From CAZOWL01 sp964583605 (GTDB lineage: Bacteria; Pseudomonadota; Gammaproteobacteria; Chromatiales; Chromatiaceae), in the NCBI GenBank assembly GCA_964583605.1, contig CAZOWL010000015.1, positions 1 to 57,760 of the forward strand: a stretch of DNA of 57,760 nucleotides. The letters are read 5' to 3'. How positions within the stretch are numbered: the stretch's first letter is position 1; every line of letters starts with the position of its first letter. Made by a program: the position numbers and the translations under genes. This document shows positions 50,064 through 57,760 of the stretch, in pieces. The notes beneath the pieces are model-generated. The model saw only the letters and a list, made by a program, of their open reading frames with translations, did not search any database and was not told the DNA's origin.

Positions 50064-51233
50064 CTAATGGGATGCGGGCACGATGCGCAAGAGCTGGCCA
50101 TTCGACTCATCAGTGAGCACGTAGAGATAGCCATCCGGGCCCTGCCGGACATCACGGACACGCTGGCCGATCGGCAGCTTCTCCTCCCCGACGACGCGCG
50201 CGCCCTCGACGATGATGCGCCGGATCTCCTCGAAGACGAGGGCCCCGCTGAACAGATTGCCTTGCCATTCGGGAAAGGCCTCGCCGGTATAAACGGCCAA
50301 ACCGCTTGGCGCCTTGGAAGGCGTCCAGACGACCTGTGGATCACGCACGCCCGGCGCGGAGGTCACGTCGCTGATGCGTGGCCCCGAGTATTCGACGCTG
50401 TAGGTGACCTGCGGCCAACCATAGTTGGTGCCGCCCTCGATCAGATTGAGCTCATCTCCGCCCCGCGACCCGTGCTCGGTCGCCCAGACCCTGCCGCTGA
50501 TCGGGTCGCGCGCGAGACCCTGGATGTTGCGATGGCCGTAAGTCCAAACCTCGGGGCGTGCGTCTTCGCGATCCTGGAAGGGGTTGGCCGAGTGCGGGCG
50601 CCCATCCTCGGCCAAGCGCAGGATCTTGCCAAAATGTGTGTCCAATCTCTGCGCCTGCAGGCGAATCGGCTCGCCGCCGAAAGACACGGGCGGGTTGCCA
50701 CCGTCACCGATGCTGACTAGCAGGCTGCTATCAGGGAGCCACACCATGCGCGAGCCAAAATGCTGGCCCCCGGACTTCGCGTCCGCGACCTCGAACAGGA
50801 CCTCGACATCTTGGAGCCGGCCGTCGGCCAGTCTTCCCCGGATCAGCGCCGTATGGTTGGCCTCCGGTCGTCCGCGGGCGCAGGTCATGTAGACGAGCCG
50901 ATTGTCAGGAAATTCCGGATGCAGTGAGATATCGAGCAGACCCCCTTGGCCATGAGCCAAGATGCTCGGCAGACCGCCGATCGGCTCGCGCTGCAGGACG
51001 CCATCTCGGATGACTCGCAGCCGCCCTGGCCGCTCTGTGACAAGTGCCCCGCCATCATCAGGTAGCCAGGCGATACCCCACGGGTGCTCGAGACCCTCCA
51101 ACACCAGCTCCGTCCGCCACCCGGAGGCTACAGGCACATCTCCGGTGAGCGGCACCGGACCGGTCGGAGCGGCTACGACCGCCGTCGCAAAGATGAACAG
51201 ACCGGCGACCAAGAGCCAGCTCTTGAGAAACAT
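50064..51233 (-). CDS. PQQ-dependent aldose sugar dehydrogenase (YliI/Asd-like)
   Basis: A 389-residue secreted beta-propeller enzyme of the soluble glucose dehydrogenase type, oxidising aldose sugars with PQQ. A signal peptide is visible (FLKSWLLVAGLFIFATAVVA). Family blocks are EGLEHPWGIAWLPDD, LVTERPGRLRVI, GQGGLLDISLHPEF, GSRMVWLPDSSLLVSIGDGG, TYGHRNIQGLARDP, then EHGSRGGDELN and GTNYGWP, the last two around the cofactor and calcium site. The start at 51233 is chosen because AGGAG lies 8 bases upstream; an earlier in-frame ATG would include that site in the coding region. The 242 bases before it hold three CATCTCC-type direct repeats (about 51251-51280) of unknown meaning. Confidence 0.93.
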   Translation of the reverse strand: MFLKSWLLVAGLFIFATAVVAAPTGPVPLTGDVPVASGWRTELVLEGLEHPWGIAWLPDDGGALVTERPGRLRVIRDGVLQREPIGGLPSILAHGQGGLLDISLHPEFPDNRLVYMTCARGRPEANHTALIRGRLADGRLQDVEVLFEVADAKSGGQHFGSRMVWLPDSSLLVSIGDGGNPPVSFGGEPIRLQAQRLDTHFGKILRLAEDGRPHSANPFQDREDARPEVWTYGHRNIQGLARDPISGRVWATEHGSRGGDELNLIEGGTNYGWPQVTYSVEYSGPRISDVTSAPGVRDPQVVWTPSKAPSGLAVYTGEAFPEWQGNLFSGALVFEEIRRIIVEGARVVGEEKLPIGQRVRDVRQGPDGYLYVLTDESNGQLLRIVPASH

Positions 51234-51475
51234 CGGATCGCTCCTATGGGCCACGCATCTCCCCCCACATCTCCCCAGGCATCTCCAAGGGGATCCCCGA
51301 AGATCGGAGCCCTGATCAGAACACGGGGATCAGGACGCGGAAAAGGGCCGGTAGCCAGTCGGCCCTTCCCGTTACACTTACCTCGCCTCAACGATGTGGC
51401 CTAGACCAGGCAGGAGTCGTTCACCCCTCTCGGTGAGCAAATCTCGCTGAGACACGCGCCCGCCGTACAGGCTCG

Positions 51476-51961
51476 TCAGCTGACGTCGATCCGCGTCCGT
51501 TCGGTCCTCTCGGCCTTTGGCAGGTGGACCTCCAAGATCCCATCACGGAGTTCGGCCTTCACCTGGTCAGCGAGCACCGTTTCAGGCAACCGGATCGTGC
51601 GACTCACGCTGCCATGCGCGATCTCTTCGCAGAAATACTCGCCACGCTCCTGCGTCTCGGCATGATGCCGCTCGCCACGGATCGTCAGTGTCTGGCCGCT
51701 GAGCTCGACCTCTAGGTCTTTGCGCTCGACCCCCGGCATCTCGGCACGGACCACGACCTCCGTCTCCCGGTCGATCACGTCCACCCGCGGCATCTTCATC
51801 GCAAACGGCTCCTCGGCCATCATCCAATCCGGCCACCCTCGCCGCCATGGACTCAGCCAGGCGCGCGGGAAAAAGTTGTCGAACAGGCGATCCATCTCAC
51901 CGAGAAACGACATCTCGCGGTGCGGATCGGCCCTCGTCAGCTCGGTGCGTTTCGTCTTCAT
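51476..51961 (-). CDS. Hsp20/alpha-crystallin small heat-shock protein
   Basis: A 161-residue chaperone that holds unfolding proteins. The alpha-crystallin domain (about 55-150) contains PRVDVIDRETEVVVRAEMPG, the strand pair LEVELSGQTLTIRGER and the conserved RTIRLPETVLADQVKAEL followed by DGILEVHLPK (a variant of the A-x-x-x-n-G-v-L motif); the N-terminal arm has the usual FDNFF. A very strong ribosome site, AAGGAGG, sits 6 bases before the ATG. The leader forms a hairpin (see 51985-52013). The region before it is unusually AT-rich and probably contains the promoter, which I could not assign to sigma-32 or sigma-70. Confidence 0.96.
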   Translation of the reverse strand: MKTKRTELTRADPHREMSFLGEMDRLFDNFFPRAWLSPWRRGWPDWMMAEEPFAMKMPRVDVIDRETEVVVRAEMPGVERKDLEVELSGQTLTIRGERHHAETQERGEYFCEEIAHGSVSRTIRLPETVLADQVKAELRDGILEVHLPKAERTERTRIDVS

Positions 51962-51984
51962 GGTGATCCTCCTTACGTTTGCCT

Positions 51985-52013
51985 CTCCTATCTATAAGCA
52001 TAGCTCTTAGGAG
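51985..52013 (-). promoter_or_regulatory. Leader hairpin upstream of hsp20, possible RNA thermometer
   Basis: In the transcript CUCCUA (52013-52008) pairs with UAGGAG (51990-51985) and, inside, CUAU with AUAG around a GCUU tetraloop. The same CUCCU could instead pair with the AAGGAGG ribosome site at 51968-51974, so two exclusive folds are possible. Temperature-sensing leaders are common for hsp20 genes, but this one does not match the ROSE or fourU types. Confidence 0.4.
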
Positions 52014-52055
52014 CCGATCTTCAACCCCCATGAGAGCAAATAACTTTCTTATAAA

Positions 52056-52640
52056 TCATGCAGATAAAACTTCTTTATCGGGCTTTCGGCGCGCCCGCCC
52101 GGGGCGATATCGCGGCAGCGCGAAGCGATGCACGCTGAGAGACCACCCGGCAGCACTCACCGTCAGCACAAGGCATGAAGGTCCACCATAAGTACGCACC
52201 CTACCGGCCGCACCCGGGTTCAGGATCCACGGAATCTCGGCGGTATCCACAAACAGATGGTGACTGTGGCCATAGACGATCGCGCGCGCTTCCGGGAATC
52301 GGCGCCGCAACTGTCTGTGGCGTCCGGCCGCCGGATACTGATGGCCATGGATCACAACGAGCTGACCGCCGGCCAAGGGAACGGTTACGACCTCCGGGAG
52401 GTGGGAGAGATGGTGACGCTCCTCCGCTGGCCAACTGCGCGGCGTATCATTGTTGCCATACACGGCATAGACGCGCCCGCCCCGCGGCTGTAACTGCCCG
52501 AGCACTGACGCGCAGCCGATATCGCCACCGTGCACGGCGATGTCACATCCAGCCACCAGCTCCGCGACCTGAGAATCGAGCTTGCCGTGGGTATCCGAAA
52601 CGATCGCGATATGTTGCGGAAAGGGCCGTTCCGTGGTCAT
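52056..52640 (-). CDS. YfcE/MJ0936-type metallophosphoesterase
   Basis: A 194-residue calcineurin-like phosphodiesterase. All five metal-binding blocks are present in order: SDTHG, HGGDIG, YGNNDT, IHGHQ and YGHSHH. The gene products of this family hydrolyse phosphodiesters with two metal ions; the physiological substrate is unknown. NPGAAGRVR near residue 141 replaces the family's NPGS. The start overlaps the stop of the upstream oxidoreductase gene by 4 bases (ATGA), so the two are co-translated. The C-terminal 25 residues are basic. Confidence 0.92.
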   Translation of the reverse strand: MTTERPFPQHIAIVSDTHGKLDSQVAELVAGCDIAVHGGDIGCASVLGQLQPRGGRVYAVYGNNDTPRSWPAEERHHLSHLPEVVTVPLAGGQLVVIHGHQYPAAGRHRQLRRRFPEARAIVYGHSHHLFVDTAEIPWILNPGAAGRVRTYGGPSCLVLTVSAAGWSLSVHRFALPRYRPGRARRKPDKEVLSA

Positions 52641-53641
52641 TCGTTCGTGATCTTCAGGACGAGCTTGCCCTGGGTGTGACCCGCTTCGATCGCCCGGTGT
52701 GCCGCGGCGGCATCGGCGAGCGGATACACCTCGGAGACATGGATACGCAGCTCACCCCGATCGATCCGTTCGGCGCATTTGCGCAGGATCTCTCCTTGGT
52801 GGGCGCGGGCCTCCGCTAACGGCCGTAGCATGGGTGTGAGCATCAGCTCGAGACTGATGCGCAGGTTACGATTTCGCGCCTCTTTCAGATCGACCTGCGG
52901 CCCCGGATCCAGAATCGTGACCAAATCACCGTAATGGGCAACGGCCGGTATGGTGCGGTGAAAGACCTCAGGCCCGACAGTGTCGAGGGCCACATCGACA
53001 CCGCGACCCTCGGTCCAGGCCATCACGGCCTCGGTCAGATCCTCTTCGCGATAATTGATCGCGCATTCTGCTCCGAGCTCGTGAGCCAGCTCGGCCTTCT
53101 CCGGGCCACTGACCGTCGCCGCCACACGAGCACCGGCGCGACGCGCCAATTGCACGGCCACGTGACCAACACCACCCGCGCCGGCATGAACCAAAACGGT
53201 TTGCCCCGCCCGCAACCGGGCCCGGTCGAACAAGGCCTCCCATGCCGTGATCAGGACCAGCGGGCCGGCCGCAGCCGTCTCGAAGTCCAACGTACTCGGC
53301 TTCGGCTGGGCAATCGCCGCATCAACGACGATGTACTCGGCATAGTTGCCTACAGGCCCACCAAGCCCCCCGTGGCAGAACCACACCTCATCGCCGGGCC
53401 GGAAGCGAGTCACCGCGCTGCCCACAGCCTCCACGACGCCCGCCCCATCGCAGCCGAGCACGGCGGGCAAGCCATCGGGCACCAGGACCCCCCGCGTGCG
53501 CAGCTTGGCATCAATAGGATTGACGCCAGCTGCGCGTAGACGCACCAAGATGGCCGATGGCGCGTCGATCTCGGGTACGGCTCGCTCCTGGCGCTGCAGG
53601 ACCTCTGGCCCCCCCGGCTCGTTCATCACAATCGCCTGCAC
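52637..53641 (-). CDS. MDR-family NADPH:quinone reductase-like oxidoreductase
   Basis: A 334-residue medium-chain dehydrogenase/reductase of the zinc-free quinone oxidoreductase group. The N-terminal catalytic domain has VNPIDAKLR and LGCDGAGVVEAVG; the nucleotide fold has VLVHAGAGGVGHVAVQLA (near 147), then CAINYREEDL and DVALDTVGPE. The cysteines that bind structural zinc in alcohol dehydrogenases are absent. It probably reduces quinones or enones with NADPH. The start is GTG, supported by GGAGG 7 bases upstream. Divergent from the GNAT-nitrilase gene; the 260 bases between have a TTGACA on the plus strand but no matching -10. Confidence 0.93.
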   Translation of the reverse strand: MQAIVMNEPGGPEVLQRQERAVPEIDAPSAILVRLRAAGVNPIDAKLRTRGVLVPDGLPAVLGCDGAGVVEAVGSAVTRFRPGDEVWFCHGGLGGPVGNYAEYIVVDAAIAQPKPSTLDFETAAAGPLVLITAWEALFDRARLRAGQTVLVHAGAGGVGHVAVQLARRAGARVAATVSGPEKAELAHELGAECAINYREEDLTEAVMAWTEGRGVDVALDTVGPEVFHRTIPAVAHYGDLVTILDPGPQVDLKEARNRNLRISLELMLTPMLRPLAEARAHQGEILRKCAERIDRGELRIHVSEVYPLADAAAAHRAIEAGHTQGKLVLKITNE

Positions 53642-53901
53642 GGTCTACCTCCGTAAAAAACTGACCTAACGAGCCCTAGCCCAGATCGCCAGACGCGGCC
53701 GCAAAAGCTGCCTCGGGTGGCCTTGCTCGGTCAACCGGCCCGCCGTGCTGGCCCTCCTCCGCAAGATGGGAAGAGGATGGGGACCACACAAGCCCTTGAC
53801 ACGGGTCGGGCATGCGTGGCCTCTTGCATCGCCGATAAGGCCCAGCTGCGCACAGCCTGAGGCCGAGCCGCCACGACCCGCCTGCACGGAGCCGAAAACC
53901 C

Positions 53902-55470
53902 ATGGCGAAGACACAAGATGCGAACAAGCCGCAGCTGGTCATCCGCAACGCGCGCATCAAGGATATCCCTGCGATTCGCGACCTGGTGACGCGCGTCTAT
54001 GCCGAGGCCGGCATGGGCACCTATTCGACCAGCATGCTTCGCGGGCAGATCCATAGGTTCTCGGAGGGCCAATTCGTTGCAGAGTATGGCGGCACACTTG
54101 TCGGTTATTGCGCAACCTTCCAGATCGACGCAGAGCATGCCTTGAGCGCCCATACCTGGAGCGAGATCACCGGCGGCGGCTTTGCCTCCCGGCATGATCC
54201 AGAGGGCGAGTATCTCTACGGCATGGAGGTCTGTGTCGACCCCGCCTACCGCGGGCTGCGCATCGGCCAGCGCTTCTACGACGAACGACGCAAGCTGGCC
54301 CAATCCTGGCGCCTCAAAGGTATCGTATTCGGGGGGCGCCTGCCGACATTGGCCCGCAGGATCCGACGCTTCGCCTCTGCCGAGGCCTATCTCGAGGAGG
54401 TCAAAAGCAATCGCCAGCGCGATCCGGTCTTGAGCTTCCAGCTACGCAACGGTTTCGAGGTGATCGGCCTGCTGCCCGACTACCTGCCCGAGGACAAGGA
54501 CTCGCTCGGCTATGCCGTTCACCTCGTTTGGCGCAACCCGAATGCCCTGGACGCCGCCGAAGAGCGGCGGGCACGCACCTATGGCGGTCGCCTGCCCGAT
54601 ACGGTGCGCGTCGCGACGGTGCAGTACATGCAGCGTCGCGTGAGCTCGTTCGCGGAGTTCACCGACCTCGTCCGCTACTTCGTCGACGTGACCTCCGACT
54701 ATCGCGCGGACTTCGTCGTCTTCCCGGAGCTCTTCTCGCTGCAGCTCCTATCGATGGAGGATGAAGAGCTGACCCCGGCCGAGTCGATCGAGGCGTTGAC
54801 CAAGTATACGGCGCCTCTGAAGGAGGCCTTACGCGAGATGGCGATCCGCTTCAACATCAATATCATCGGCGGCTCCCACCCGACACGGATGCCGAACGGG
54901 CGGGTCGAGAACGTCTGCTACGTGTGTCTGCGCGGAGGGGAGATCTACGAGCAGCCCAAGATCCACCCCACGCCGAACGAGGTCTACTGGTGGAACATCG
55001 AGGGCGGCCAAACGCTGCAGGCCATCGACACCGACTGTGGGCCGATCGGCGTGCTGATCTGCTACGACGCCGAGTTCCCCGAGCTCGGCCGCCATCTCGC
55101 CGACCAAGGCACCAATCTGATCTTCGTGCCCTTCTGCACCGACGAGCGCCAGTCCTATCTGCGCGTGCGCTATTGTGCGCAGGCGCGCGCGATCGAGAAC
55201 CAATGCTACGTGATCCTCTCCGGGAACGTCGGGAACCTGCCCAAGGTCCACAACATGGACATCCAGTACGCCCAAAGCGCCATATTGACGCCGTGCGATT
55301 TCCCTTTTGCGCGCGACGGCATTGCGGCCGACACGACCCCGAACGTCGAGACCGTGGCCTTCGCCGATCTGCGTCTCGAATCGCTGCGCTTGGCGCGCAA
55401 CTCCGGCACGGTGCAGAATCTCAAGGACCGACGGCACGACCTCTATCGGACCTTGTGGCGGGAGCGCTAG
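53902..55470 (+). CDS. GNAT acetyltransferase-carbon-nitrogen hydrolase fusion
   Basis: A 522-residue bifunctional protein. Residues 12-215 form a GNAT fold with the acetyl-CoA loop in VDPAYRGLRIGQRFYDERR. Residues 232-515 are a nitrilase-superfamily amidohydrolase with the complete Glu-Lys-Cys triad: Glu in VFPELFS, Lys in YEQPKIHPTPNE and Cys in VLICYDAEFPE. This fusion is a known family in proteobacteria, but the substrate is not established; an amide or N-acyl compound is likely. The flanking genes give no clue. Both domains look intact. Confidence 0.93.
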   Translation: MAKTQDANKPQLVIRNARIKDIPAIRDLVTRVYAEAGMGTYSTSMLRGQIHRFSEGQFVAEYGGTLVGYCATFQIDAEHALSAHTWSEITGGGFASRHDPEGEYLYGMEVCVDPAYRGLRIGQRFYDERRKLAQSWRLKGIVFGGRLPTLARRIRRFASAEAYLEEVKSNRQRDPVLSFQLRNGFEVIGLLPDYLPEDKDSLGYAVHLVWRNPNALDAAEERRARTYGGRLPDTVRVATVQYMQRRVSSFAEFTDLVRYFVDVTSDYRADFVVFPELFSLQLLSMEDEELTPAESIEALTKYTAPLKEALREMAIRFNINIIGGSHPTRMPNGRVENVCYVCLRGGEIYEQPKIHPTPNEVYWWNIEGGQTLQAIDTDCGPIGVLICYDAEFPELGRHLADQGTNLIFVPFCTDERQSYLRVRYCAQARAIENQCYVILSGNVGNLPKVHNMDIQYAQSAILTPCDFPFARDGIAADTTPNVETVAFADLRLESLRLARNSGTVQNLKDRRHDLYRTLWRER

Positions 55471-55718
55471 CTTGGTCTACCAGCGAGCGACGCCACATGC
55501 AGGGCCCTCCCATAGAACCTCGGTTCGGGTATGCTGTTCGCCAGCCCAGGCCGCCAGCCCAAGCCGCTCGCCCAGGGGCGGGCCGCTCGCCTGGCACCGC
55601 GCCGCGTGCGCCGCCCGGCCCTCGTCCCGGGCCAGGCGGGAGGTCCCCGACCGCAGCCCCGCGTCTTGGCGAAGGCCGGCACCCTGATCACGGTTTCCAC
55701 CTCTCTTAAGCGGACCCA

Positions 55719-57476
55719 ATGAAGCATCACATCCAGGATCTCGTGACCGGTGCGCTCGAACAGCTCGCCGCCGGAGAGGCCCAAGTCGTTGACGAGCTGG
55801 CGCAGCCCCAAGTCGAGCGCACGAAGGACCCAGCCCACGGTGACTTCGCGACCAGCGCGGCGCTCGCCTTGGCCAAGCGGATGCGCCTCAAGCCCCGCGA
55901 GCTGGCCGAGCGGCTGGTGGCCACCCTGCCGAGCTCGCCACTGATCGACAGGATCGAGATCGCCGGCCCCGGTTTCATCAACTTCTTCCTCGCACCATCG
56001 GCCTTCCGTGCCCTCGTGCCTCAGATCCTCGCTGCTGGGCCCCGCTATGGTCGCAGCCAGCTCGGCGGCGGCCAACGCGTGCAGGTGGAGTTCGTCTCGG
56101 CCAATCCGACGGGCCCGCTACATGTCGGCCATGGCCGCGGGGCGGCCTATGGAGCGGTGGTCGCCGACCTCCTCGCCGCGGTCGGCTACGATGTGCACCG
56201 CGAGTACTATGTCAATGATGCGGGTCGCCAGATGGACATTCTGGCGACGTCCGTTTGGCTGCGCTATCTCGAGCTCTGCGGCGAGGCGCTGGCGTTCCCG
56301 AGCAATGGCTATCACGGAGATTACGTCTGGGATATCGCCGCAGCGCTGCATCGCGAGCACGGCGACGCCTACCGCCACGACGCGGCGGAGCTATTTCGCG
56401 GCCTGCCCGCCGACGCGCCAACCGGGGACAAGGAGGCCCACATCGACGCGCTGATCGGCCAGGCCAGGCACCAGCTCGGTGATCACCGCTATCGTTTCGT
56501 CTTCGAGCTGGCGCTCAACACCATCCTCGATGACATCCGCAACGACCTCTCACAGTTCGGCGTCGACTATCAGGAGTGGTACTCCGAGCGCTCGCTGACA
56601 GAGAGCGGGGCCGTCAACAAGACCATCGAGCGCCTGCGGGCCAGTGGCCACGTCTACGAGCACGAAGGGGCGCTTTGGTTCCGCTCCTCGGCCTTCGGTG
56701 ATGAGAAGGACAGGGTCCTGGTCCGGGAGAACGGGCAGACGACCTACTTCGCCTCGGACATCGCCTATCACGCCGACAAGCTCGAGCGCGGTTTCGATCG
56801 GGTCATCGACATCTGGGGCGCAGATCACCACGGCTACGTGCCGCGGGTCAAGGCGGCCTTGACCGCGCTGGGCGACGACCCGCGCCGGCTTGACGTGCTG
56901 CTCGTTCAGTTCGCGATCCTCTACCGCCACGGCGAGAAGGCCCAGATGTCCACGCGTGCGGGTGAGTTCGTGACGCTGCGCGAGCTGCGCCAGGAGGTCG
57001 GACGGGATGCGGCGCGGTTCTTCTACGTGATGCGCCGCTGTGAGCAGCACATGGACTTCGATCTCGAGCTCGCCAAGTCCCAGTCTGCCGACAACCCGGT
57101 CTACTACGTCCAGTATGCCCACGCCCGGATCTGCAGCGTGCTGCGCCAAGCGGCTGAGCGGGGCCTGAGCTTGGAGGGGAGCGCCGACGCCCGGCATCTC
57201 GAGCGGCTGGAAGAGGCGCACGAGATGGCGCTGCTGCGCACCCTTTCCCGTTACCCGGAGATCGTCGAAGACGCCGCACTGGCCGCTGAGCCTCATCAGC
57301 TGACGCACTACCTACGCCAGCTGGCCAACGAGCTCCATACCTATTACAACGCACACCAGTTCCTGGTCGACGATGGCGGCTTGCGCGAGGCGCGCGTCAA
57401 GCTGATCCTGGCCGTCCGTCAAGTCCTGCGCAACGGCCTTGATCTTCTCGGTGTTTCTGCCCCGGAGGCCATGTGA
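55719..57476 (+). CDS. argS: Arginyl-tRNA synthetase
   Basis: A 585-residue class I synthetase that charges tRNA-Arg. The N-terminal tRNA-binding domain (1-110) has DFATSAALALAK and IAGPGFINFFL. The catalytic core has VEFVSANPTGPLHVGHGRGA, containing the HIGH-type motif HVGH, and YYVNDAGRQMD. The KMSKS-like loop reads QMSTRAGEFVTL, typical for bacterial ArgS. The C-terminal anticodon-binding domain ends with LRQVLRNGLDLLGVSAPEAM. Length is normal. The 248 bases before it show no gene and the ATG has only a weak ribosome site. The following SPOR-type gene begins one base after its stop. Confidence 0.97.
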   Translation: MKHHIQDLVTGALEQLAAGEAQVVDELAQPQVERTKDPAHGDFATSAALALAKRMRLKPRELAERLVATLPSSPLIDRIEIAGPGFINFFLAPSAFRALVPQILAAGPRYGRSQLGGGQRVQVEFVSANPTGPLHVGHGRGAAYGAVVADLLAAVGYDVHREYYVNDAGRQMDILATSVWLRYLELCGEALAFPSNGYHGDYVWDIAAALHREHGDAYRHDAAELFRGLPADAPTGDKEAHIDALIGQARHQLGDHRYRFVFELALNTILDDIRNDLSQFGVDYQEWYSERSLTESGAVNKTIERLRASGHVYEHEGALWFRSSAFGDEKDRVLVRENGQTTYFASDIAYHADKLERGFDRVIDIWGADHHGYVPRVKAALTALGDDPRRLDVLLVQFAILYRHGEKAQMSTRAGEFVTLRELRQEVGRDAARFFYVMRRCEQHMDFDLELAKSQSADNPVYYVQYAHARICSVLRQAAERGLSLEGSADARHLERLEEAHEMALLRTLSRYPEIVEDAALAAEPHQLTHYLRQLANELHTYYNAHQFLVDDGGLREARVKLILAVRQVLRNGLDLLGVSAPEAM

Positions 57477-57477
57477 G

Positions 57478-57760
57478 ATGACCCTCGATTACCGACGCGG
57501 CTCGCCACCGCCACGGCCCAGACCCCGGGCGCCCAAGCCCTGTTTCTTCTGGTTCGTGCTCGGCGGCCTCGTCGGCGCTGCGGCCGTCGGGCTGGCCTGG
57601 ACCAGCAAGAACAGACCCGCACACCCCCAGGCAAACCGGCCCGCCGCGCTCGCTCCGTCCGAGACCCGTCGACCGAACTTCGAGTTCTACGACATCCTTC
57701 CGGAGATCGAGGTTCGGGTGAGCGATGCGGAGCTGACGCAGCCCGTTCCGAGCCCGACAA
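57478..57760 (+). CDS. FtsN-like SPOR-type cell-division protein, 5' part
   Basis: The reading frame starts at the ATG one base after the argS stop and runs off the window after 94 codons. It encodes a short basic, Pro-rich cytoplasmic tail, one membrane helix (FFWFVLGGLVGAAAVGLAW, about residues 22-40) and a periplasmic linker with FEFYDILPEIEV, a block typical of the SPOR protein encoded behind argS in gammaproteobacteria. The peptidoglycan-binding SPOR domain itself lies outside the window. GTGAG before the ATG can serve as a weak ribosome site, and coupling to argS translation is likely. Confidence 0.85.
   Translation, partial: MTLDYRRGSPPPRPRPRAPKPCFFWFVLGGLVGAAAVGLAWTSKNRPAHPQANRPAALAPSETRRPNFEFYDILPEIEVRVSDAELTQPVPSPT

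Noticed and set aside
49986..50720. Plus-strand frame of 244 codons over the sugar dehydrogenase
   Set aside because: The minus strand encodes conserved sugar dehydrogenase motifs with a signal peptide; the plus frame has none.
53800..53850. Sigma-70 promoter for the GNAT-nitrilase gene (TTGACA on the plus strand)
   Set aside because: No acceptable -10 element occurs 15-19 bases downstream, and no sigma-54 spacing fits either.

Overview
The window is GC-rich (roughly two thirds G+C in most genes) and carries gammaproteobacterial housekeeping genes at its right end (argS followed at once by an FtsN-like SPOR-type gene, putP, an Hsp20 gene). A purple sulfur bacterium or a relative in the Chromatiales fits best, but that is inference: there is no rRNA or photosynthesis gene here to prove it.

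Left flank (2-3944): the 3' part of an iron-sulfur (FeS-BCP) photolyase, a convergent archaeal-type ATP-dependent DNA ligase, and a sigma-54-type enhancer-binding activator with an unusual GAFTDA loop.

Core (about 8.4-40.2 kb, all on the minus strand, so read right to left): a complete-looking extracellular contractile injection system (eCIS, a phage-tail-like particle of the Afp/PVC/AlgoCIS kind). In transcription order it encodes a small winged-helix-like protein, a DUF4255 tail-terminator-like protein, a protein of unknown role, sheath 1, tube 1, a very large sheath 2 with two fibronectin-III-like domains inserted, tube 2, a LysM adaptor, a DUF5908 small protein, gpD-like hub, gpV-like spike, a protein with a strongly hydrophobic C-terminus, gp25 wedge, gpJ baseplate protein, a beta-propeller/gpI fusion, two fibre-like proteins, an uncharacterised 688-residue protein, the AAA+ ATPase and a 1440-residue DUF4157 ('eCIS core') protein that looks like cargo. 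Downstream, three translationally coupled genes end in a 1459-residue fusion of several glycosyltransferases and a methyltransferase. No PAAR tip and no classical tape measure are visible.

Regulation: the minus strand just ahead of the first eCIS gene has a sigma-54 promoter match (TGGC at -24, TTGCA at -12) with three palindromes upstream. An enhancer-binding activator gene lies past the other end of the cluster, so a self-contained activator-promoter pair is plausible. Inside the cluster, a near-consensus sigma-70 promoter drives a candidate ~133-base RNA with tRNA-like ends followed by a terminator hairpin, and a 15-bp hairpin separates the sheath/tube block from the baseplate block.

Right flank (40.5-57.8 kb): two dual GGDEF-EAL proteins around putP, an orphan family-3 solute-binding protein, a soluble-type aldose dehydrogenase, Hsp20 with a leader hairpin, a YfcE-type phosphoesterase overlapping a quinone-reductase-like MDR gene, a GNAT-nitrilase fusion, argS and the start of a SPOR-type cell-division gene. 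Three copies of a 112-bp interspersed repeat lie at 40.5, 48.5 and 49.6 kb.
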